From contig NZ_JOGR01000014.1 in NCBI RefSeq assembly GCF_000719515.1, forward strand, positions 1-64,000: DNA of 64,000 nucleotides, read 5' to 3'. The position numbers and the translations under genes were made by a program. Of this stretch, positions 1 to 8,014 are shown piece after piece (the stretch's first letter is position 1; every line of letters begins with the position of its first letter). The notes below the pieces were generated by a model. It made no database searches, was not told the origin of the DNA, and saw nothing but the letters and a program-made list of their open reading frames with translations. This DNA comes from Glycomyces sp. NRRL B-16210 (GTDB lineage Bacteria > Actinomycetota > Actinomycetes > Mycobacteriales > Micromonosporaceae).

Positions 1-90
1 GCACCGCACCGCACCGCACCGCACCGCACCGCACCGCACCGCACCGCACCGCACCGCACCGCACCGCACCGCACCGCACCGCACCGCACC
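1..90. repeat. GCACC tandem repeat (18 copies, continues off the window)
   Basis: Eighteen perfect copies of the 5-bp unit GCACC run from the first base to about position 90, so the array may be longer outside the window. A 5-bp period would shift reading frame with each unit. No gene is visible between the array and the stop of the EamA gene at 293; that 200-bp stretch is plain GC-rich spacer. Confidence 0.95.
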
Positions 91-292
91 GACCATTATG
101 TGACCCTCACCACTTGACCTCCACCGGCCGGCCCGAAATGTCGTACCCATCGGTCAGGGTTGTTGATCCGGGGATCTTCAATTCGCAAAACAACCGGTGT
201 TCGTCGTGCCCGCGGGGCCGCGGCGCGCGGTCGCGCGTCCCGATTCAGAGACACGCGACCGCGAAGGCGCGCACGGCGTCTCGGCGTGCCGT

Positions 293-1321
293 TCAGGACG
301 CCGAGGGCACGGACGCCGGAGGCGCGTTCGTCGCGACCGGCGGGGGCCCTTGGGGTTCCGCCCTCTTCGGCCTCGTCGCGAGGACGATCCCGGTGACCGT
401 GATCGCCAGACCCGTCCACAGCAGCGAGTCCGGGCGCTGGCCGAACAGAGGCCAGGCCGCGAACGTCGCGAGCGGGGTGACCAGCAGCATCAGGCGCGCG
501 GTGTCCGCGGCTTGACGGTGGCGGAGCATGAGGAACGTCAACGCGGAGGCGATGCAGGAGTTCCCGATGGCGAGGAACAGGACGACGCCGACTGAGGTGC
601 CGTTGACCGGAATCGCGATGCCGCCCTCGAAGACGAGGGCGAGCGGAAGCGTGACGGCGGCGGCGACCGCCATCTGCACGGCGGTCCCAGTCCGCAGGTC
701 CATGCGGGCGCCGGTGCGGCGCTGGACGAGGGTGCCCGCGGCGAACGCGATGGACCCGGCGACCGGCAGCAGCGCGGCGACGCCAATGGCGACCGCCTGC
801 CACTCCCCCGCGATGGCCACGGCGAGGCCCGCGAATCCGAGTAAAGTCCCTCCCCACTGGAGTGGCGAGAGCCGTTCGCCGAGCGTGAAGGTCCCGCCGA
901 CCGCGACCAGGACCGGGGAGGCGCCGATGGCGATCGCGACGATCGCGACCGGGACGCCCAGGGCCAGCCCGAGGTAGCAGAAGCTGAACATGCCCGCCTG
1001 CATGAGCAGGCCGGTCGCGACGACCTGGACCCACGCGTCCCGGCCCTGAGGCCAGCGCGCGCGGGTGAGGACGGCGAGGATCGCGAGGATGACGGCGGCG
1101 ACGCCGAAGCGCCAGAAGCAGAGCGCGAGCGGACTGGCCTGGGTGACGCCGATGGGTCCGGCGATGTAGCCGCCGGTCCACATGACGACGAAGGCGACGG
1201 AGAGTCCGGGGCCGAGGAGGAAGGAGCGGGATCGAGACGAGGCAGCGGTGGTGGGGGTGGCCGCGGCGGGAAGTGCGGGGAACGTGGGGACTTTGATCGG
1301 CGTCGGCGCTTCGGTGGTCAT
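293..1321 (-). CDS. EamA/DMT-family transporter
   Basis: A 342-residue integral membrane protein with about ten hydrophobic segments arranged as two EamA halves, typical of drug/metabolite exporters (RhaT/YdcZ-like size). The first helix carries the usual short-gap pattern GYIAGPIGVTQASPLALCFW. The substrate cannot be read from sequence; amino acids or drugs are usual for the superfamily. The ATG at 1321 sits next to the divergent CGNR regulator at 1402, with two palindromes between them. This arrangement suggests that regulator controls this exporter. The C-terminal tail is Pro/Ala-rich and cytoplasmic. Confidence 0.88.
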   Translation of the reverse strand: MTTEAPTPIKVPTFPALPAAATPTTAASSRSRSFLLGPGLSVAFVVMWTGGYIAGPIGVTQASPLALCFWRFGVAAVILAILAVLTRARWPQGRDAWVQVVATGLLMQAGMFSFCYLGLALGVPVAIVAIAIGASPVLVAVGGTFTLGERLSPLQWGGTLLGFAGLAVAIAGEWQAVAIGVAALLPVAGSIAFAAGTLVQRRTGARMDLRTGTAVQMAVAAAVTLPLALVFEGGIAIPVNGTSVGVVLFLAIGNSCIASALTFLMLRHRQAADTARLMLLVTPLATFAAWPLFGQRPDSLLWTGLAITVTGIVLATRPKRAEPQGPPPVATNAPPASVPSAS

Positions 1322-1331
1322 GGACCCTCCA

Positions 1332-1393
1332 GTTGTAACGCTTCATATCGTTACAACGTAAGTCGGGCCTTTGTAACAAGTCAACCTGTTACA
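1332..1393. promoter_or_regulatory. Twin palindromic operators between the exporter and CGNR gene
   Basis: Two inverted repeats built on the same core TGTAAC lie in the 80-bp divergent spacer. The first has perfect 9-bp arms GTTGTAACG (1332-1340) and CGTTACAAC (1349-1357). The second has arms TGTAACA (1372-1378) and TGTTACA (1387-1393). The repeated core and the location between two starts indicate a dimeric repressor site; the CGNR protein encoded at 1402 is the obvious candidate, which is inference. Confidence 0.75.
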
Positions 1394-1401
1394 TTGTCCT
1401 G

Positions 1402-1992
1402 ATGAAATCCGACAGTCGCAGCGAGTTCACGTTCTCGACAGGCCGGCCATGGCTCGATTTCATTGCGACGCTTGCCGATCGGCTCGGTGAAGAGCCCTTC
1501 GAGCGGCTTTGGGACACCGGGCGCCTCGCGCTGTGGCTCCAGCGCGGCATGGGCGCCGAGCCGGAGGTGAAGGTGACCGAGGCCGATCTGGAGCACGCCC
1601 GGTGGGCGCGGGAGGCGATCCAGGTCCTGGCCGATGCGGCGCTGGACGGGGCGGCGCCGCCGCAGCGGGCCGTGGCGGCGGCGAACCGGGCGCTGGAGTT
1701 GTACGAGCCGCCGCGCGCGCGGATCGAGGGCGGGCGGTTGCGCGCCGGCGCGCCGACCTCGGTGGAGACGGCCGTGTCCTGGCTGGTGCTGGAGGCGCTC
1801 CAGACGTTGAGCGGGGACGGGGCGCGGCTGCTGCGGCGGTGCGCCGCACCCGATTGCAGGGCGGTGTTCGCCGACCCTTCGGGCAGGCGCCGGTGGTGCC
1901 CGAGCGACCGGTGCGGGGTGAAGCACCGCGTGCGGGCGCACAGGGAGCGGGCGAAGCAGGTCCCGGGCGAGGATGTCGGCGGTGTCCCGTAA
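1402..1992 (+). CDS. CGNR zinc-finger transcriptional regulator (ABATE domain)
   Basis: A 196-residue protein with an N-terminal ABATE-like region (residues about 10-130) and a C-terminal CGNR zinc finger. The finger shows Cys147, Cys152, Cys166 and Cys171, with the family tetrad read here as CGVK instead of CGNR, followed by the basic KHRVRAHRERAK helix. Such proteins are stress-type DNA-binding regulators, often beside EamA or MFS exporters. It is divergent from the EamA gene and shares the operator region 1332-1393, so autoregulation and control of the exporter are likely. Confidence 0.88.
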   Translation: MKSDSRSEFTFSTGRPWLDFIATLADRLGEEPFERLWDTGRLALWLQRGMGAEPEVKVTEADLEHARWAREAIQVLADAALDGAAPPQRAVAAANRALELYEPPRARIEGGRLRAGAPTSVETAVSWLVLEALQTLSGDGARLLRRCAAPDCRAVFADPSGRRRWCPSDRCGVKHRVRAHRERAKQVPGEDVGGVP

Positions 1993-2025
1993 CCTGCCGG
2001 GGTTCACCAAGACCGAGGAGGCCCG

Positions 2026-2688
2026 GTGAAGTTCAGGAAGATCGACGAGCAGCGCTCGATGCGCAGGCCGCTGTGGGAGGCCGACCGGCTGGCGGCGGTG
2101 GCGGAGCCGCCGGAGGCGGACTTCGAGTTGAGCGAGCGGTTGTTCGACGGTCTGGAATGGACGGGCGGGGCCGCGGACGGCAGCCTGGACCAGTCGCTGC
2201 TGCGGAGCGTGGACTTCTCGGGGACGGCGCTGTCGCCGTTCGAGGTCGTCGACGTGACCGTGGAGCGGTCGGTGCTGTCGAACGGCAGATGGGAGCGGGC
2301 GACGGCTCGCCGCGTGGAGATCACCGACAGCCAGCTGGTGGGCTGGCAGGCGCAGTTCGCGCTGGTGCAGGACCTGTACGTGTCCGATTGCCGGGCGGAC
2401 TTCGCCGGGATCTCGATCGGGACGGCGAAGGGGCCGGTGGTCTTCGAGCGGTGCCGGTTCATGAACGCGACGTTCTTGGGCGACTTGTCGAAGGCGGTGT
2501 TCATCGACTGCGCGTTCCCGGGGGCGGACTTCTCGCGGGTGGCGAACGCGAAGGGCTGCGACCTGCGACGCTCGGACCTGGTGGGCATCACGGGCCTGAT
2601 GAGTCTGCGAGGAGCGCTGATCACCCCGGGTCAAGCGGTCGAGATAGCGGGGGAACTGGCGAAGGCCGCGGGCTTCAAGCTCGCCTAG
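2026..2688 (+). CDS. Pentapeptide-repeat-like protein
   Basis: A 220-residue soluble protein starting at GTG 2026 after a GAGGAGG ribosome site. The middle and C-terminal parts show the A(D/N)LxX-type five-residue rhythm of pentapeptide-repeat right-handed beta-helices: LLRSVDFSGTAL, FERCRFMNATF, FIDCAFPGADF, GCDLRRSDLVG. Function of such proteins is varied (for example gyrase protection) and cannot be assigned here. Its 3' end overlaps the stop of the convergent MoaF-like gene by four bases, and a degenerate copy of its last 40 bp lies just downstream. Confidence 0.8.
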   Translation: MKFRKIDEQRSMRRPLWEADRLAAVAEPPEADFELSERLFDGLEWTGGAADGSLDQSLLRSVDFSGTALSPFEVVDVTVERSVLSNGRWERATARRVEITDSQLVGWQAQFALVQDLYVSDCRADFAGISIGTAKGPVVFERCRFMNATFLGDLSKAVFIDCAFPGADFSRVANAKGCDLRRSDLVGITGLMSLRGALITPGQAVEIAGELAKAAGFKLA

Positions 2689-2766
2689 CGGGCCGAGGGC
2701 CGGCGGGAAGTGCGGGTTGGCGAACTGGAACCGGCGAAGGCGGCAGGTTTCAAGCTCGCCTTGCGG
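2650..2766. repeat. Imperfect direct duplication of a gene 3' end
   Basis: The last bases of the pentapeptide gene (2650-2691) reappear, diverged, at 2719-2766. Both copies share the blocks GAACTGG, GCGAAGG and TTCAAGCTCGCCT. The second copy has lost the stop codon (TTG for TAG). The repeat falls in the tail of the convergent MoaF-like gene and codes there for an extension. Confidence 0.75.
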
Positions 2767-3158
2767 TAAGGCGAAGCGATCGTGTGGCGAGGCGGCGTTG
2801 CGGGGTCGCAGCATGGCGAACCGGCAACGGCTAACTTGACCTCGGTGAAGGTCGCGGAGTGGACCTCGCCGGTGCGCCCGCCGTCGGCGTCGAACGACCA
2901 GAAGCCGGTGATCGTGCCGGAGTTGAAGTCCATGACGTGGGTGACGGCCGCGCCCGAGACCTCGTTCCAGCCGAGCAGGTAGACGCTGGGGGCGACCTCG
3001 CCGACGTGCAGGTCCACTACGCCGGAGCCGCCTTCAGAGGCGCCGTCGATCTGTTCGTATCGGAGCTTGTTGCCTTCGGGTGCATACGCATTGCGAAGGA
3101 CGACCCCGTTGTCGACGCGGATGTCGAAGACCTTGCCGGCGAACGCGAAATCACTCAT
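2685..3158 (-). CDS. MoaF-like (lipocalin-type) domain protein
   Basis: A 157-residue protein. The first 105 residues match the MoaF/lipocalin-like pattern: FAGKVFDIRVDNG, then LRYEQIDG and a central VAPSVYLLGW, ending HVMDFNSGTITGFWSFD. ATG 3158 is chosen because it follows a GGAGAGAGG ribosome site; upstream in-frame Met codons have none. The C-terminal 50 residues (after EVKLAVAG) are Ser/Pro/Arg-rich, unlike the family, and are encoded across the duplicated sequence 2650-2766. They look like an accidental extension after loss of the native stop. Ligand unknown. Confidence 0.7.
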   Translation of the reverse strand: MSDFAFAGKVFDIRVDNGVVLRNAYAPEGNKLRYEQIDGASEGGSGVVDLHVGEVAPSVYLLGWNEVSGAAVTHVMDFNSGTITGFWSFDADGGRTGEVHSATFTEVKLAVAGSPCCDPATPPRHTIASPYRKASLKPAAFAGSSSPTRTSRRPSAR

Positions 3159-3543
3159 GTCCGGTTCCTCTCTCCTCGGATGCGCCCGCGCGCCGAAGCG
3201 GCGCGACGGACAACGGCCACCCTCCAACCTATGAGCTGCGAGGCCGGAAGACAGGAGATTCCCCGACTCCATCGTCAGGGTCGATCGAGTTCCGGGCCTG
3301 CCAGAAGGCATCGCTGAAGCCCCCTCGCCCCTCGCCCCTCGCCCCTCGCCCCTCGCCCCTCGCCAACGAAGCGTCGTGCCCCTCTCCTTTCGAGCCCAGG
3401 GCCCTGCGTCCCGGCCCGCCCCGGAGCCCGGGCCGCGCCTTTCGCGGCGCGACCCGGACTCGGTTTCACCGCCGACGCCGACGCCGACGCCTCACCATTC
3501 GCCGAGGCCACTCGTGCACGCCCGCTTCCTATGCCTCGCCTTC
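3159..3543. other. Gene-free low-complexity spacer
   Basis: This 385-bp stretch holds the ribosome site of the MoaF-like gene, a CCCCTCG tandem repeat, a short GACGCC triplet-type run near 3473-3492 and C-rich sequence. Reading frames through it are Pro/Arg-rich and look like composition artefacts. I see no gene or RNA. Confidence 0.6.
3321..3362. repeat. CCCCTCG heptanucleotide repeat, six copies
   Basis: Six perfect head-to-tail copies of CCCCTCG (GAGGGG-rich on the minus strand) occupy 42 bp in the spacer. It is a candidate variable-number repeat and slippage site. Confidence 0.92.
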
Positions 3544-4512
3544 CTACGCTTCGCCACCGGCCGAGATCGCCGAATTCGCTGCGGCAAGCCGCACCGCGAA
3601 GTCCGCGTCGTCCGTCTCCGCCAGCGCTTCCAGCGTCGTCTTCCTGCGCCGCAGCGACCGCTCCAACCAGTCCTGCCATTCCGGCCCGGCCTCGGCCGCC
3701 GCGATTGTGGCCGGTCGCCAGACCGGCATCGGCGCGCCGCTCGCAGGGAAGCGCGGATTCGGCTTCAGCCCCTCCGGTTCCGGTAGGAAGTCGCGGACCG
3801 CCGTGTCGGTCCACCCTCGCGAACGCAAGAGCGGCTTGGTGACCCACACCGACCCGTCCCCGCGCTTGACGAACCGCCGCTCCGGCGGCGTCGATCCTTC
3901 CGCGGATTCCCTCTGGTCCCCCGCTGCGATCAGTTCGCCCCGCGAGGTTCCCGGCAGAGCGGGCGGTGGGATCGACGTTGTCGCGCTCGGCGACGTCGGC
4001 GGGGCCGAATTACCTGCCGAGCTCTGCGATGCCGCCTGCCGAAGGGCCGAGGCGGTCTTGTTCGGCGAACTGCGCGACGCCTTCCGGCGGGTCGGCGAGG
4101 CACCTTGCCGCGTCGGCTCACTCGCATCATTGAGCGGGGCCGGTACCGGTCGGGCCGTCAACGGTTCCGCTTCCTCGGCGCCCGTTCCCGCCTTCGACTC
4201 GGCTCCCGCCTTCGCATCACGCGTGGCCTCGTCGGCGCCGTCCAGTGACCGCACCAGCCACCTGGTGAAGTGCTCGCGCAGCGGTGTCGCGGGGATCGTC
4301 TCGAACGGCAGCATCCGATCGAGCGTTCCCGGCCCCTGCACAACTTGCGGAGGGCTTGCGGCCCTTGCTGTTCGTAGCTTTTCGCCAGGCCAGATGTCGC
4401 TCCTGCCCGCCGATGCCTTCCGGCCCGGCGAGGTGCCGCTCGCGGGGCGGTCGGCGAGGTTCTTTCGCTTCGCCTGGGTTCGTGAACTGTCTGATGGTCT
4501 CGTTGCCGCCAT
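3544..4512 (-). CDS. Hypothetical protein with disordered middle and C-terminal DNA-binding-like module
   Basis: An unrecognised protein of up to 322 residues. The N-terminal half is Ser/Pro/Ala/Lys-rich and probably disordered, apart from a short helical block (PLREHFTRWLVRSLDG). The C-terminal 110 residues are ordered: RFVKRGDGSVWVTKPLLRSRGWTD leads a motif seen in many actinobacterial proteins, where a small winged or HTH-like module reads KxLLxxRGWT...LxPEP...NP. It ends with a helical WQDWLERSLRRRKT block. ATG 4512 is the earliest ATG, without a clear ribosome site; a TTG at 4581 and ATG 4314 are alternatives. No neighbour hints at function. Confidence 0.5.
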   Translation of the reverse strand: MAATRPSDSSRTQAKRKNLADRPASGTSPGRKASAGRSDIWPGEKLRTARAASPPQVVQGPGTLDRMLPFETIPATPLREHFTRWLVRSLDGADEATRDAKAGAESKAGTGAEEAEPLTARPVPAPLNDASEPTRQGASPTRRKASRSSPNKTASALRQAASQSSAGNSAPPTSPSATTSIPPPALPGTSRGELIAAGDQRESAEGSTPPERRFVKRGDGSVWVTKPLLRSRGWTDTAVRDFLPEPEGLKPNPRFPASGAPMPVWRPATIAAAEAGPEWQDWLERSLRRRKTTLEALAETDDADFAVRLAAANSAISAGGEA

Positions 4513-4649
4513 CGCGCCGTCCGATCGGTCGATCGCGCCTCGCTCACAAGCTCGGCGCTCGCTGTGCAATTGCCGCGACAACTGTACGAGCAGGGTACGA
4601 CACTTTCCGTGATGTCACTGTCTACCTGCGACGACGCATCTTCAGCGGC

Positions 4650-4976
4650 TCAGGCCCGGTTCGTCCACGGGCGCACTTCGATCACCGCGCTGACCGGCAG
4701 CGGCCCGTAGATGTGCGGGTACCGCTCAGCTCCGGGCTCGAGCGCCTCGTACTCGATCGGCGCTCCCACCAGCGCGTCGTCGATGACCAGCACCACCAGC
4801 GGCCCGTCGTAGTCGCCGTAGAGGAAGGCGCCCACCGCATCGACCTGGTCCGGCAGCGAGCAGTGGATGAACCCTTCCTCGGCGAGGGTCTTCCCGCGCG
4901 TCGATCCCTCGTACGATCCGGCGGCGAGCGCCGCCTCCCACAGTGCGGGTTCGGTCAGGTGCAGCAGTTCGGCCAT
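4650..4976 (-). CDS. DUF952 family protein
   Basis: A 108-residue protein covering the whole DUF952 fold: LLHLTEPALWEAALAAG at the N-terminus, then the diagnostic EEGFIHCSLPDQV and the end segment RYPHIYGPLPVSAV. Some members are annotated as glutathione S-transferase-like, without biochemical support. It stands alone, transcribed leftward, 105 bp downstream of the two-component operon. Confidence 0.88.
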   Translation of the reverse strand: MAELLHLTEPALWEAALAAGSYEGSTRGKTLAEEGFIHCSLPDQVDAVGAFLYGDYDGPLVVLVIDDALVGAPIEYEALEPGAERYPHIYGPLPVSAVIEVRPWTNRA

Positions 4977-5081
4977 GCCCGCACGCTACCTCCCCGCCGA
5001 CCCGATCTCGACCCGCTTTTCGCCACTACGGCGATGCCGCCCGCGACCGGTCGGTCGCGGGCGGCATCGATCTCCGCACCC

Positions 5082-5882
5082 TCAGGCGCCGTAGCGAACC
5101 GTCAAGTCGCCGACGCCGATTTTCACCGTGATGGTGTAGTCCGCCGTCGTGGAGGGGTCGGTCGCGATGTCGATGTCCTGGCTGCCCACGCCGGAGTCGA
5201 AGCGCACGTCGTAGGTAGTGCCGTCGTCGGGCAGGATGAGCTCGACGTCGCCGGTGCCGATGTCGATGCTGATGTCGCCGAGCACCTGGTCGTAAGCGAG
5301 CCTCACGGTGCCCACACCGGTCTCGACCGAGGTCGAGGTGGCGCGCAGCTTCTCGCCGTCGACGGCGCCGACGCTCGTCTCGGCGTCGATCTCGCCGTCG
5401 AGCCCGTTGAGGCGGATGTCCCCCACGTCGATGTTCGCCTCGGCGTCGGTGCCCGCGGGCAGGTGCATGATGTAGTCCACTCTGCACTCGTCGATGTTGA
5501 CCCAGAAGAGCGGGCGGTCGTCGCATTCGCCCTCGGCGGTGAAGGTGTCGCCGCGCCAGCTTTCGGTGGTCTCGGGTTCGGCGCCGCGCCAACCGGTGTC
5601 GCGGCGGACTTCGAGCACGTCGCCGTCGGCGGCGCTGAGCTCGATCAGGCCGATCTCGACGTCCACGTCGACGCCGCTGACGGGCTGCGTGTGCTCCTCG
5701 GTGTGGGTGCGCTGCTCCTCGGGCGAGGAGGCCGACCAGAGCCAGACGCCGGCGATCGTCATGGCGAACAGCAGCAGTGCACCGGTGAAGGTGCCGCCGA
5801 CGATCCACCAGATCTTGCGGGTCGAGCGGCCCTCGGCCTCCGACGGGTCGGTTGCGGTTGCGTTCTCGGGGGTGACGGTCAT
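5082..5882 (-). CDS. Membrane-anchored DUF4097-like beta-repeat protein
   Basis: A 266-residue protein with a short Asp/Glu-rich cytoplasmic start, one transmembrane helix (IWWIVGGTFTGALLLFAMTIAGVW) and an external domain of short beta repeats (VDVDVEIGLIELSAADG, ANIDVGDIRLNGLDG, VETGVGTVRLAYDQ, IDIGTGDVELILPDDG). This repeat style matches DUF4097/LiaF-like beta-helix proteins that often accompany cell-envelope two-component systems. Its ATG overlaps the stop of the response regulator by four bases, so it is the third gene of that operon and may be an output or accessory sensor of the pathway. Confidence 0.75.
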   Translation of the reverse strand: MTVTPENATATDPSEAEGRSTRKIWWIVGGTFTGALLLFAMTIAGVWLWSASSPEEQRTHTEEHTQPVSGVDVDVEIGLIELSAADGDVLEVRRDTGWRGAEPETTESWRGDTFTAEGECDDRPLFWVNIDECRVDYIMHLPAGTDAEANIDVGDIRLNGLDGEIDAETSVGAVDGEKLRATSTSVETGVGTVRLAYDQVLGDISIDIGTGDVELILPDDGTTYDVRFDSGVGSQDIDIATDPSTTADYTITVKIGVGDLTVRYGA

Positions 5883-6538
5883 GACCGGTCCTTTGCGTTG
5901 CCTTGCAGGAACTTGAGAATGGCGAGCACGCGGCGGTTGCCGCTGTCGGTGGGCGGGAGCCCGAGTTTGGAGAAGATCGAGTTGATGTGCTTGCTGACGG
6001 CGCCCTCGCTGAGGACGAGTACCGCGGCGATCCCGGCGTTCGAGCGGCCTTCCGCCATGTGCGACAAGACCTCTCGCTCTCGCGGGGTGAGGCGGTCGAG
6101 CTCGTCGCCGTCGCGGCGCACGAGGAGCTGGGAGATCACCTCGGGGTCGAGCGCGGTGCCGCCCTCGGCGACGCGCCGCAGCGAGTCGAGGAACTCGGTG
6201 ACGTCGGCGACGCGGTCCTTGAGCAGGTAGCCGATGCCCCGCATCTGCCCGGTGAGCAGCTCGACCGCGTAGCGCTCCTCGACGTACTGCGAGAGCATGA
6301 GCACGGCCAGGTCCGGGTAGCGGCGGCGCAGCACCAGGGCCGCGCGGATGCCCTCGTCGCTCTGGTCGGGCGGCATCCGCACGTCGGCGACCACGAGGTC
6401 GGGGCAGTCGCGCTCGACCGAGCGCAGCAGCGCCTCGGCGTCCCCGACGGTGTCGATCACTTCGATGCCGCCGATCTCCATGAGCCGGGCGAGCCCTTCC
6501 CTGAGCAGGACCGAGTCTTCGGCGATCACGACGCGCAT
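5879..6538 (-). CDS. NarL/FixJ-type response regulator
   Basis: A 219-residue response regulator: receiver domain residues 1-120 with acidic pocket EDS (7-9), phospho-acceptor Asp52 in VVADVRMPP and the conserved Lys in LLKDRV. A C-terminal LuxR-type HTH starts at LTPREREVLSHMAEGRSNAGIA and ends in SKHINSIFSKLGLPP. It is phosphorylated by a cognate kinase and binds DNA as a dimer. The upstream kinase gene overlaps it by 13 bp and the downstream membrane protein by 4 bp, giving a co-translated unit. Confidence 0.95.
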   Translation of the reverse strand: MRVVIAEDSVLLREGLARLMEIGGIEVIDTVGDAEALLRSVERDCPDLVVADVRMPPDQSDEGIRAALVLRRRYPDLAVLMLSQYVEERYAVELLTGQMRGIGYLLKDRVADVTEFLDSLRRVAEGGTALDPEVISQLLVRRDGDELDRLTPREREVLSHMAEGRSNAGIAAVLVLSEGAVSKHINSIFSKLGLPPTDSGNRRVLAILKFLQGNAKDRS

Positions 6539-7785
6539 GGCAGCTCCGCTTCGATGGTGGTGGGCCCGCCGAGCGGGCTGGTGAGGTGGAAGGCGCCGTC
6601 GACCGAGCGGACCCGGTCGTCCAGGCCGCGAAGCCCGGTGCCGCCTTCGGGGTCGGCGCCGCCGCGGCCGTCGTCGGTGATGCGCAGCCGCAGGAGGTCG
6701 CCGTTGAACGTGATGTCCACGGTGGCGTTCTCGGCGCCCGAGTGGCGGGCGGCGTTGGTCAGCGCCTCGGAGACGACGAAGTAGGCGACGGCCTCCACGT
6801 CCTGGGCGGCCCTGCGGTCCATGTCGACCCGCAGGCGCACCGGGATGGGCGAGCGCGCGGCGACGGCCGACAGGGCCGCATCGAGGCCGCGGTCCTCCAG
6901 GACGGCCGGGTGCAGGCCGCGGACGAGGTCGCGCAGGTCGGTCAGGACCTGCTTGGCCTCCTCGTGGGCCTCTTCGAGGGCGCGCGAGCCCGCTTCGGGC
7001 ATGTCGTCGATGGTGGCGCGGGCGATCCCGAGGTTCATGGCGAGGGAGGTGAGCCGCTGCTGGGCGCCGTCGTGGAGGTCGCGCTCGATGCGGCGGCGCT
7101 CGGCGTCGGCGGCATCCACAGTGGAGTTCCTACTGGCGGCGAGGTCGGTGACGCGCAGTGCGAGCGCCTCGGCACGGCTGGTGCCGAGCAGGTGGCGGGC
7201 CATCTGGGCGTCGAGCCACGCCAGGCCGCGGGTGATCCACGGCGCGGCGATGAACACGACTATGCCTGCGACGCAGATGATCCAGTGCCGCAGGCTCACG
7301 CCCGACCCGATGGCCACCAGCGGCGCGAGCGCCATCGCCGGGCCGAACGCCCACGAGAACAGGGTGATCAGGAGCGCGACGAACCCGTAAGGGCCCGCGA
7401 TGAGGTGGTACGAGAGCTGGCGCCAGGTCTTGGGGTTGCGCAGGATCGCCAACAGCGCCTTCGGTGCGAACGTCACCGGCTGCGCGAAGGGCCCGTCGGG
7501 CCATTCGGCGCCGAGGAACGCGGTGTGGCGCGAGCGCTGCACGACGGTGAGCGCGGCGCTGAACACGAGTACGGCGCCCGCGGTCGCCAGCGGGACCACG
7601 ATCGTGACGATGCCGCCGATCCCGACGAGCACCAGGATGAAGAGGATCAATCCGCCGAAGATTCCCACGGCGGCGCCGGTCGCCAAATGCATGAATGAGC
7701 GCCAGGTCGAGCCCGCCCCGAAGGCCCGCACCGCCGTGAGGGGTGCCTGCCGCCAGGGGCTCGCCGGCGTCGCTGAGATGTCCAT
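6526..7785 (-). CDS. NarL-family sensor histidine kinase
   Basis: A 419-residue kinase. Residues 30-185 hold paired hydrophobic segments (about 34-80 and 128-182), resembling the actinobacterial 'Sensor' domain of DesK-like kinases. The HisKA_3 dimerisation box has phospho-acceptor His238 in RIERDLHDGAQQRL. The ATPase domain shows the N box (SEALTNAARHSGA) and G boxes (ITDDGRGGADPEGGTGLRG). It phosphorylates the overlapping response regulator. The signal is unknown; absence of a large extracytoplasmic domain suggests membrane-proximal sensing. Confidence 0.93.
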   Translation of the reverse strand: MDISATPASPWRQAPLTAVRAFGAGSTWRSFMHLATGAAVGIFGGLILFILVLVGIGGIVTIVVPLATAGAVLVFSAALTVVQRSRHTAFLGAEWPDGPFAQPVTFAPKALLAILRNPKTWRQLSYHLIAGPYGFVALLITLFSWAFGPAMALAPLVAIGSGVSLRHWIICVAGIVVFIAAPWITRGLAWLDAQMARHLLGTSRAEALALRVTDLAASRNSTVDAADAERRRIERDLHDGAQQRLTSLAMNLGIARATIDDMPEAGSRALEEAHEEAKQVLTDLRDLVRGLHPAVLEDRGLDAALSAVAARSPIPVRLRVDMDRRAAQDVEAVAYFVVSEALTNAARHSGAENATVDITFNGDLLRLRITDDGRGGADPEGGTGLRGLDDRVRSVDGAFHLTSPLGGPTTIEAELPCAS

Positions 7786-8014
7786 GCTTGAACAGTAATT
7801 TCACCGCGGTCCACCCGCATTGCCGCTGGAGCCCGACTTCACGGTGAAGTTTTCTCCACCCCGCTTGCCGCCGACACTTCTCGGCGGACCCGTTCCTCGT
7901 CGCTGCCGGGACGCGATCGCCGACCCGATAGTGTGACAGCCTTTGGCTTGGGGTTGAACACAATTCGTGCTTACGGTCATACTCGGTTGCAGAGCTTGCG
8001 GAAAGGGACACCCT

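Noticed and set aside
1..90. Possible CRISPR array
   Set aside because: The repeat unit is 5 bp with no spacers; it is a simple tandem repeat. No cas gene is in the window.
4284..6230. A 648-codon plus-strand frame across DUF952 and the DUF4097-like gene
   Set aside because: Antisense to genes with clear domains; no recognisable motif.
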